Assembly: GCA_031308135.1 (NCBI GenBank) | Contig: JAHLJT010009419.1 | Location: 181,738,856 to 181,802,855, forward strand | Direction: 5' to 3' | DNA length: 64,000 nucleotides | Source of the DNA: Acheta domesticus | Lineage: Eukaryota; Arthropoda; Insecta; Orthoptera; Gryllidae | In this document: in pieces, positions 56,780-64,000 of the stretch | Layout: each line of letters opens with the position of its first letter | How positions within the stretch are numbered: the first letter of the stretch is position 1 | The notes under the pieces: generated by a model | Database searches by the model: none | Told to the model about the DNA's origin: nothing | The model's input: the letters and a program-made list of their open reading frames with translations, nothing else | Translations under genes and position numbers: made by a program

Positions 56780-58440
56780 AGTGTACATTTTTAGAGCAAA
56801 TGAGTCAGAAGACGAAAACAAATACTCTGCAAAACAGAGATGTTAATTACAAAGTTAAATAGTTAGGTTTGAACAGCATTATTTTGCAATGATATTAGGG
56901 CAATAGAATGTGTTCGGTATTTTAGGGTCGGATGAATCCCACTTGCCAACTAGGGGTGTTCCCAGGCTTGGACCCTGTTTTATTCATTATTCACGCCTGG
57001 GACTAAAGGAAGACATGAAGCGAGCATGAAATATTCTCATTCCTGTATCTAGCTTATTTAACCAGCCTGAGTTATCTTTCGTCACACAGCTAAAGAAACT
57101 GAGATGATTATAACGGAAAGCTACAGCTCTATTTTTGCCCCGACCGGGAATCGAATCCGTCATCTCACAACGGAAAGCTAGAATGCTGTCCATTAGACAC
57201 TCGACAAGCGTATTAGGACAGAAGTGAATATATAAATAAGTTGTGTTTCGTGATGAAATCACACAAAAACGTTCCAAAATTGGATTAAAGTTATTTGTGA
57301 TATCATTATGCTCCGTCAAAATAATAATTTGGTAAGACGTGTTCAAACATTCTTCGCCCCACAAAAATATCATCATTCACATAAACATCAGAATGAGGGA
57401 AAATAAAGATTAATATTTGGGCGGTTTGTTTTTATTTACAAAATTGTAGGACTTTCTGTATCAGGCGAATGCTCGTGCTACACCTCAATGAGATTAATGA
57501 AAAACCATATACTTGACACTTGAACTGGTGAGCTCTCGGAATCTGAGGAGAAAAGAATGGGAGGTCCTCCGCGCACAACCCACACGAGAAACAAGGAAAA
57601 CATCCATGTGAAGGGTAGGATTGCAATCTGCACCCCTTCAGATCTATGTTTTCACACGGGTGTGCAGGTCTGTTGTATCCTTGTTTAGCTAATTTCTGGG
57701 AGAAAAAGTTGAATTGTTTGCCTAGGAATTACAGGGAAAAAACGTACTCTTCTGTGGCTATGGCCAGGATATCAGTTCCACATTCAACAGCCCTGTTGGT
57801 GTTGGAGTAGAAACATGAGCCACGCGTGCCAGTTTGACAGCGATATTCACGTAGGTAGTGCCAAAAGGATGGTTCAGTGAAGAGGTGGGGGGGGGGAAGA
57901 CTCTAGGCATCCTGGCTCCATCCCGGCGATACCCTGTTAGCTTTCGCTTTTAGCGAGAAAGTGATTTCGACATTCACGTCCCATTGATTGGAGAAAGCAC
58001 CGAAAACTATGAAACAGAGTGGCCGCTAATTAGAATAATCCATGCAGACTATGGTTAAATTCGATCAGCTTTGTAGCTAACATAAAAAATCCGCCACCAT
58101 TGTAGATATAGGATCTCTTGGTCAACGATGATCCAGAAGAAATCCCATAGTCGCTGGACTATCGCAACCGGTCTTTTCACTCTATCAACCTAACAGCTGA
58201 TAGCTTTTACCAGGGGGGGACGTCCTACTCGTAATTTTGGGAGGCCAAGGGCGATCGCGTTCAGAGGTTAATCCTGACGCAAAGGAGTAGTGGTTTAAAA
58301 CCGGAACATCCAACCTTGGACCTCAAACTCCCTGGGACCCTGAGCGGTGACTGATACTTGAAGAGCATCAGCACAAAACCGGCAAACTGCACGCGTGGGG
58401 TTGTACTACTAACGCAAGTAGAGACGAGCTTTAAGCGCAA
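56780..58440. other. AT-rich DNA with a tRNA-like stretch
   Basis: Apart from the reversed tRNA-like segment at 57131-57212, no gene or repeat recognised. Confidence 0.45.
57131..57212 (-). repeat. tRNA-like sequence, reversed (SINE head or tRNA pseudogene)
   Basis: The minus strand reads TGTCTAATGGACAGCATTC (A-box region) and later GGATTCGATTCCCGGTCGGG (B box with one mismatch to GGTTCGANTCC). The 5' side lacks the acceptor partner of TCGGGGC and the T stem does not pair well, so a functional tRNA is unlikely. Its sequence differs from the main SINE family here. Confidence 0.45.
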
Positions 58441-58449
58441 GTCAAGCGT

Positions 58450-58973
58450 ACCGATTGACTGATTGATTAATTGATTGCTATTTCCGGTAACATCAACTGC
58501 CACGGTCATTAGTCCCGCTAGTGTGGTGAATGTTTTTATCTCGGGAGGTGGCGGCGTTCCTCCATTGGATGGTGTCATTCAGCGGCAAATTATACGTCGT
58601 CTTGCGGGAGGTCCTCCTCTGCCCCAGCACGGACAAGCTCCACGTTCCTGACTGATCTCCCGGCACATGTCGTAGGGGACTGTATGTAAGTGTGTGTGTA
58701 ACGAGGGAGGAGTAGACTAGATGAGGAAGGAAAGATCGCACGCGGTCCTGGGTCTGTTTTTTAGGGTACTGCTGAAGTATTTGCCTCAACGGAGGGAAAT
58801 ACGGGAACCTATCGATTAGAGAAGCCGACCGCTAGAATTTTCCAGACAGTGGCCGCATTCAATCCAATTATCTAGCTAGTATTCGCCACCATCGGGACTC
58901 GAACCTCTGAACCTTCCGGTCAGAATCCCTACAGTATCAGCGACAGCGCTGGCTCTGAGCTAAATTCAGCCAG
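58450..58973 (-). mobile_element. tRNA-derived SINE, minus, nearly full length
   Basis: (GATT)n-type tail at left, then TTCCGGTAACATCAACTGCC, ATTAGTCCCGCTAGTG, GGAAGGAAAGATCGCACGCG and CGCCACCATCGGGACTCGAA (reversed B box). It ends in the reversed A-box region ...GCTGGCTCTGAGCTAAATTC. About 40 bp are missing in the middle body. Confidence 0.85.
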
Positions 58974-58979
58974 TAACCG

Positions 58980-59165
58980 TGCCGATGATTGACAGGTCGC
59001 AGGTTAGATCCTTCTCGGAAATTGGAGTGAGATGTTAAACATCAGCGAGTTGATGGGGAATCAAGCTTATAGGTCGACTGTTCTGATTAGTGTATTCATT
59101 TCCAAACGTATATCAGAACAGCACCAATGGACCCTGCGCGATCATCCCCACCCTTCCCATCCCAC
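58980..59165 (+). mobile_element. Diverged SINE fragment, plus
   Basis: GACAGGTCGCAGGTTAGATC followed by GACTGTTCTGATTAGTGTAT, ATCAGAACAGCACCAATGG and CTGCGCGATCATCC loosely follow the SINE order. Identity is low. Confidence 0.45.
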
Positions 59166-59232
59166 CATCGGATGCCGATGTCTACAACCTATGCTGCTAT
59201 TTTTCTAACTTTGCCCCTCAAGGCCCGTCTTC

Positions 59233-59383
59233 ACGATGGAATACGTCCCTGTATTTCGCGACGTTCTCAGTCATGTCGCCAGGTATCGAATGATCGCGAC
59301 CGTATCAAGTAGTGCTTGCGATCATGCGACTTCTAGCGGTACGACGGAGAAAAACGCGAAATGCCGTGCGATATTCCATCGTG
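59233..59383. mobile_element. Palindromic (fold-back) element, copy 2
   Basis: This 151-bp inverted repeat shares the core of 32886-33114: GTATTTCGCGACGTTCTCAG, ATGATCGCGAC, GCGATCATGCGACT and CGATATTCCAT. The outer arm of copy 1 beyond ATGGAATA is missing. The arms are more diverged, suggesting greater age. Confidence 0.7.
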
Positions 59384-59403
59384 GCCATAGGGGCTTCAGA
59401 CCA

Positions 59404-59779
59404 GGAGAGATGGCTCAGTGCATCAACCGGAAGAGATGTCACTGCAGTCCCTCTGACCGGGAGGTCCTAGGTTCAAGTCCCGACGGCGGTAGGAGTTTCG
59501 ACACTAGCTTGTCAGCTAGATCGAATTCATTCACTGTCTGAAGGAGAATTCTAGCGGCCGGCTGCTCTGATCGGTAGTTTTTCGTGGTTTCTCCGATCAA
59601 CACCAGGCGAATGCCGGAGCAGTACCCTAACAAACGGACCGCGTGCGATCTTTCCTTCCTCTTCCTTGTCCTATCCTCACCTCTTTACACACACTTACAC
59701 TAGCATGCACCACACTACCACACATGCCGGGAGCTTACAGCTTACAGCTAATCACAAATAATGAATCATCAATCAATCG
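59404..59779 (+). mobile_element. tRNA-derived SINE, plus, with intact tRNA-like head
   Basis: The clearest internal promoter in the window: A box TGGCTCAGTGCATCA (59411-59425) and B box GGTTCAAGTCC (59470-59480), about 45 bp apart, as in Pol III type 2 promoters. The body proceeds to CACACATGCCGGGAG, lacks about 150 bp of 3' body, and ends AATCAATCG. It is followed without a break by a 272-bp segment shared with 61329-61600. Confidence 0.85.
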
Positions 59780-60065
59780 AAAGGCATGGTCAGTGTCTGG
59801 TAATAGTTGGAAATAGAAAGGAATACTGTGCCCGTAGGCAACAAGCCGTCTCATCAAAATCATTTTCTTACTAAGGGGGGATTTTACTAGCCACACATCC
59901 GGCTCCTTGGGTATAAGCATGTTATCACCTGCTTTGGTTTGCACGAAATAACCATTAGGCTAGCATCCGTATTCTCCGGAATATTTTCCCACTTTAGGCT
60001 TGGTACCGCCGCACTGTCAGTTTAGAATTACCAACATTGCAGATTGGAACCAATCAATCAATCAT
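59780..60065 (+). repeat. 272-bp duplicated segment (copy 1) with AATC tail
   Basis: 59780-60051 matches 61329-61600 with equal length and few substitutions (GGTCAGTGTCTGGTAATAGT, GGCAACAAGCCGTCTCAT and TTGCACGAAATAACCATTAG are shared). It ends in AATCAATCAATCAT (60052-60065), the tail type of this SINE family, which copy 2 lacks at that point. This pattern suggests a SINE transcript that read through into flanking DNA. Confidence 0.8.
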
Positions 60066-60079
60066 AGGGACTTGAGAGA

Positions 60080-60430
60080 CGGAGTTAGAAAAATCGCGAA
60101 AGCGCTCGTTCGGGCGCACTGTGCATGGGGCGGGCGGGCGGGCTGGCGGGCGCATGCGCGCGCGCGAGCGAGCGAGCACGCAGTCGGCGGCGGGCAGGCG
60201 GGCGGGCGCAGGGAGGGGCCGTCGTGTCTCGGCGCGCATTGCGCATGGAAGCGGGCCAGGGCCGCCATGGGACTTTCTCGCGCAGCTGAGCGTCCTGGGT
60301 CGCGGCGCCGCCGCCCCAGCCGCAGAGACGATCCTCGGAGGCCCCCGGCGCCCCGGGCCGTCTCCACGTGCACCGGCGCGGCGACACGTGACGCGCCCCG
60401 CCGCTCCTGGAGGCAAGCGCCTAGCAGGAG
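60080..60430. promoter_or_regulatory. CpG island with NRF-1/EWG-like and Sp-like sites
   Basis: Strongly CpG-rich block containing the palindromic GCGCATGCGC (60150-60159), a second ATTGCGCATGG, several GGGCGGGC units and CCGCCATGGG. Multiple overlapping ORFs on both strands have no domain content. It looks like a housekeeping-type promoter, direction unknown. Confidence 0.35.
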
Positions 60431-60800
60431 GATCTATCTGAAGGGCATGGTCAGAGGCGATCGAAGGCCATGGACCGGGAGAGGCGGGTCGGAGCATCAA
60501 CTGATGTCACTGCAGTCCTTTTCACCAGAGGAGTATCAGGAGTATCTCAAGTAGCTGAAGTATCTGAGTATCAGGAGAATCAGGAGTATCTGACCCGCAG
60601 GAGTATCTGGAGGGCATGGTCACAGGCGATCGAAGGCCATGGACCGGGAGAGGCGGCTCGGAGCATCAACGGATGTCATGCAGTCTCTTTTACCGGAGGA
60701 GTATCAGGAGTACCTGAAATAGCTGAGTATCAGGAGTATCTAAGTCTCTGACCCGCAGGAGTATCTGAAGGGCATGGTCAAAGGCAATCGAAGGTCATGT
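60424..60800 (+). repeat. Tandem array of a unit containing the SINE head
   Basis: GGGCATGGTC starts at 60443, 60612 and 60770 (periods 169 and 158). Each unit has GATCGAAGGCCATGGACCGG (or close), GAGCATCAACTGATG (SINE A-box side) and CACTGCAGTC, then runs of AGGAGTATCTG-type 11-mers. The third unit continues into the complete SINE that follows. Confidence 0.85.
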
Positions 60801-61328
60801 ACCGGGAGAGACAGCTCGAAGCATCAACTGATGCCACTGCAGTCCCTCTCACCGGAAGGTTCTGGGTTCGAGTTCCGACGGTGGCAGGATTTTCGACACT
60901 AGCTTGCAGCGAGGTCGAGTTCAGTCGCTGTCTGGAGGAGAATTCTATTGGACGGCTGTTCCCATCGGTAGATTACCATGGTTTCTCCGATCAACACCAG
61001 CTGAATACCGGAGAAGTACCCTAACAAACAGTCCTCCGACCGCGCGCGATCTTTCCGTCCTCTTGTTTGTCCTATCCTCACTCCTTACTTGCATACACAC
61101 ATGCACTACACTACCACACATGCCGGGAATTTAGACCTTGTGCCGGCTGAGGCGGTGCCCCGCTGGTGGGAGATACCTGATTGAGGAAAACCCGGCTAGC
61201 CGACGTTAGATCCAGCGAGTGAAGATCACGCCCCCACCCCGAAGAAAAATAAGCATTACACTTCAGGAACGAATGACCTTAGCAGTTGACGCGCCCGGAA
61301 TCACAAATAATGAATCATCAATCAATCG
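60801..61328 (+). mobile_element. tRNA-derived SINE, plus, full length
   Basis: The head CAGCTCGAAGCATCAACTG with B box GGTTCGAGTTCC is followed by all body landmarks (CTGTCTGGAGGAGAATTCTA, GTTTCTCCGATCAACACCAG, ACACATGCCGGGAATTTAG, GGCGGTGCCCCGCTGG). The 3' end CAGTTGACGCGCCCGG then ATCACAAATAATGAATC. Together with 45557-46122 it defines a family of about 530 bp. Confidence 0.88.
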
Positions 61329-61600
61329 AAAGGCTTGGTCAGTGTCTGGTAATAGTTGGAAATTGAAAGGAATACTGTGCTCTTAGGCAACAAGCCGTCT
61401 CATTAAAACAATTTTCTTACCAAAGGGGGGTTTTACTAACCACAGATCCGGCTCCTGGTGTTTAAGCATGTTCTCACCTGCTTCGGGTTGCACGAAATAA
61501 CCATTAGCCTAGCATCCGGATTCTCCGGAACATTTTCCCACTTTAGCCTTGGTACCACAGCACTGCCAGTTCAGAAATACCAACATTCCAGATTGGAACC
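61329..61600 (+). repeat. 272-bp duplicated segment (copy 2, possible source)
   Basis: Flanks the full-length SINE on its 3' side and continues into unrelated sequence (TAAGACAATTACCGCC) instead of an AATC tail. It matches 59780-60051 over its whole length. Confidence 0.8.
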
Positions 61601-62470
61601 TAAGACAATTACCGCCATTTACAATTGTGCAGGGTCAGGTCCCTACTCGATTTCCTGTGCATACTGGATATCTGCCGCGAGGAAGCCAATAGCCGAACTA
61701 AGGACCACCCGAATAGTTATACCGGTAGCGCGGAATCTCCAATGCACCTCTTCATTGCGTTCGTCTTAGCAATAACGACATGAGTATCGCCGGAAATGTA
61801 GGTAACAGACCGGGAGATTTCTATTCCCTGCCAGATCGAGGTCGCTTCCTCAATTTAAGATACTATCTCGCATATCCAATCGCTCCCGCGGGAAAGCAAG
61901 CAAGTGATAATAATAAAGCAACATCCCTAATACGATTAGATAGAGCTGCAATTATTCTTGACTCGTTGGGGGGGGGATGACGGGATTTTAGAAACATGGT
62001 GAATTTCCAATATCCTTACAGCAGTTTACGAGTAAGTTTCGATTGAGATGTGCTCGGAAAATTCAATAATAAAACATATCTCATAATAAATATAGCTTTC
62101 GGGAAGAAGCTTTTATATATTTGAGTCCATTACGTATTGCTTACAAGTAACGGCTTGAAGTCAAAGGTATGCTATATTCGAATGCAGTTGGGCCTACTGG
62201 AAGGGAGATTAAGTTGGCAGTTCGAGCCTGAATTTTTCTTTAGTCGAACACGGATCCACTCTGAACATATAATTACAATGAAAGCAATATCGTAGACTTG
62301 AAAGTATAGATGTGCACCTTTAACATTAACACGAACACGCCATCAGAATGACTGCGAACGTGAATTTAAAGACTGCAGTTCTTGAATATTTTAACACTTT
62401 GATACAATAAGTACTACAAATTCAGTATATACGAGGACAATAGTAAGTAAAACGGGTGCGCTTAAGAAAA
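61601..62470. other. Unique-looking DNA
   Basis: Two ORFs of 66-103 residues carry no recognisable domain. Nothing else was seen. Confidence 0.45.
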
Positions 62471-62479
62471 ACTATCAAT

Positions 62480-63450
62480 CAGAGCAACCTTCCGTGTCCT
62501 TCTGTTTCCAAATTTTTCTTAGCTCTATCAGTTCAAGATTTTGCGTAACTTTTTTCGTCTCCTTTGGAATACTGTAATCTAATGGAATGGCCATGTCTAC
62601 TATTCATGCCAGTATCTCTTCAACGATGGTGAGATCTGGCTTATGATCAAGATCCATAGTCTGGGTGGATCTTGAAACTCTGAGTATTTTTGTATTAGTT
62701 TTCAACTACTATGCTCTGGGCGGGCTTCCACCATTTATCATTTGTCTGCAGGCCATATTTTCTGTACAGTTTCCAGTGTAATACAGTGGCTAATCTTGTC
62801 ATGGTATCATGACAATCTTGACTTCCCATCTTGTCATGTTGGTTGTAGTATCCTATCTGTACAGTGTTGCTGCAGGCAGTGATTATGTGATGGTGTTTCA
62901 TCTCGTTCGCTCAGTTCCACACCTGCCGTCCTTGATAGTGTTATCTACTTTGGCTTGAATGACCTTAGCGCTTAATGCTAGTTGTTGGGCGGGTAGAATC
63001 ATACATTCTGTCTCTTTTTAATGAAAGCCATCCCGCAGCGAGCTCCCAATGAGAGAACCGTCCAGCTTCCCTTACATGTCCGGAAATATTGTCCGGGGGA
63101 CGGTTTCCCATGCTACCTTGTTGGGCGTTCCTGTTGATTCCTCCCCCTACTGATGAAGTACGCGATTCCCGGCTTCAGGATAACATATCCTTACGTACTT
63201 CTATGAACCACTTCCTTAAATTTTCCTTGAATGTTTTATGTATTCTGCCATTGCTGACTTCTCAGTTTGAATCGTCTGATATATTCATCGCCTCCTGATC
63301 ACTGGGAGAGAGTCTGCCCACATCACGGTGCGAAAGGATAGCGCAATGACTTGTCTCTAGTTTGGTGGTTTCACGATTCAGATTGTCCAGCTCTGCTCCC
63401 ATCCAAATCTGTTAAATTGCAGTAAGGTACTTGATTACCGGTGCTGCGTA
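62480..63450 (-). pseudogene. Decayed non-LTR retrotransposon, C-terminal half
   Basis: Minus-strand reading in shifting frames: AINTYAAPVIKYLTAI, AELDNLNRETTKLETSHCAI and RDVGRLSPSDQE (thumb region after the reverse transcriptase). Then LPAQQLALSAKVIQAKVDN, then TVQIGYYNQHDKM...ATVLHWKLYRKYGLQ...WWKPAQSIVVEN (post-zinc-finger region). Many stops and frameshifts. Family logic matches the remnant at 41759-42535 (RLE-type LINEs), but it is a different, more diverged element. The N-terminal part is absent. Confidence 0.7.
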
Positions 63451-63454
63451 GGTG

Positions 63455-64000
63455 TTGATAGCCTGATTTTTATGATAATTGTTTATTATTATTATTTGTT
63501 ATTAATACTATAATTAATATTGATATTTAATCCACCTTCTCAAGCTTAAATATTATCTACTTGTTGAGAGTAATTGTAGGACATCTTGGGTATCAAAAGA
63601 ACTTCGAGGATTGGTGTTCCAACCCAACACTTGACCTACATTGAGAAGAGGATGAGGAGAGGAGCGAGCGATGTCCTTCAACGGAACAAGCTGTTACTTG
63701 GGCATTCACTTGAAAATTATCAATGGGAACAATAAAAACGATCGTTCAGACCAGGAGATCTCTATGACTATCTCCATCACGACGACAGGTAAATCTACAC
63801 ATGTATTAGGGTTTCGCCACTGTCAGAATTAAAAATCCAAAATTGTTCAGTCCACAGAAACGAAAACCTAACAACACACGATAACAGTGTTTAACAGAAC
63901 CACCTACATTTCATATACGAGTTAAGTATAAGTAGTATGTAATGTAATCAGATTCAAATGTTGAAATCATCATTTTAAAACGCCAGCCCTTTCTTGCAAA
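63455..64000. other. AT-rich DNA at the window end
   Basis: A short ATT-rich run at about 63480-63510. Nothing else recognised. Confidence 0.45.

Noticed and set aside
56276..56862. Poly-Phe/Ser and poly-Lys/Glu ORFs
   Set aside because: Translation of a polypurine tract; no protein signal.
57131..57212. Functional tRNA gene on the minus strand
   Set aside because: A and B boxes are near consensus but acceptor and T stems do not pair; kept only as a tRNA-like repeat.
60000..60554. 184-residue plus-strand ORF
   Set aside because: Crosses three unrelated sequence types (duplicated segment tail, CpG island, SINE-head array), so it cannot be one coding unit.

Overview
The window is eukaryotic and most likely from an insect with a large, repeat-rich genome. 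Coding exons are few and separated by kilobases of AT-rich DNA. Introns follow GT-AG rules. tRNA-derived SINEs, hAT-like and other terminal-inverted-repeat elements, decayed non-LTR retrotransposons and minisatellites are dense. The exons are extremely GC-rich, with nearly every codon ending in G or C, inside AT-rich introns. The species cannot be read from the sequence; a polyneopteran-like insect is a guess.

Two gene loci are supported. The main one is a complete five-exon plus-strand gene (21345-39171). It encodes a 686-residue secreted leucine-rich-repeat (LRR) protein with a signal peptide, an LRRNT cysteine cap, about 21 LRRs interrupted by a Gly/acidic low-complexity insert, and an LRRCT-like cysteine cap. 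It has no visible transmembrane helix. All splice phases agree (0, 0, 2, 2) and the repeats join smoothly across every junction. A TATA/initiator pair lies just upstream. The second locus is a GC-rich candidate first coding exon at 48001-48414 (138 codons, strong donor) of a protein I do not recognise. No continuation was found in the window.

Layout: 1-21.1 kb is intergenic, with GC islands at 0-0.5, 1.3-1.6 and 7.5-7.7 kb, an 18-bp minisatellite, hairpin elements and SINE copies. 21.1-39.2 kb is the LRR gene. Intron 1 holds a repeat array related to the end of exon 1. Intron 2 holds an hAT-like element with a perfect 8-bp target duplication. Intron 3 holds a hairpin element. Intron 4 starts with a C-rich minisatellite and ends with a 52-bp satellite that stops about 30 bp before exon 5. 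39.2-47.5 kb is intergenic, with a decayed LINE C-terminus and many SINEs. 47.5-48.4 kb is a CpG-rich first exon. 48.4-64 kb is either intron of that gene or intergenic; it holds a purine tract, two more GC islands, SINEs, a repeated 272-bp segment that may be a SINE 3' transduction, and a second LINE remnant.

The most unusual signals are the exon-1-like repeat array in intron 1, satellites abutting exon edges of the LRR gene, a satellite whose unit carries the end of an hAT-like transposon and which was later split by another element, and a palindromic element nested inside a SINE.
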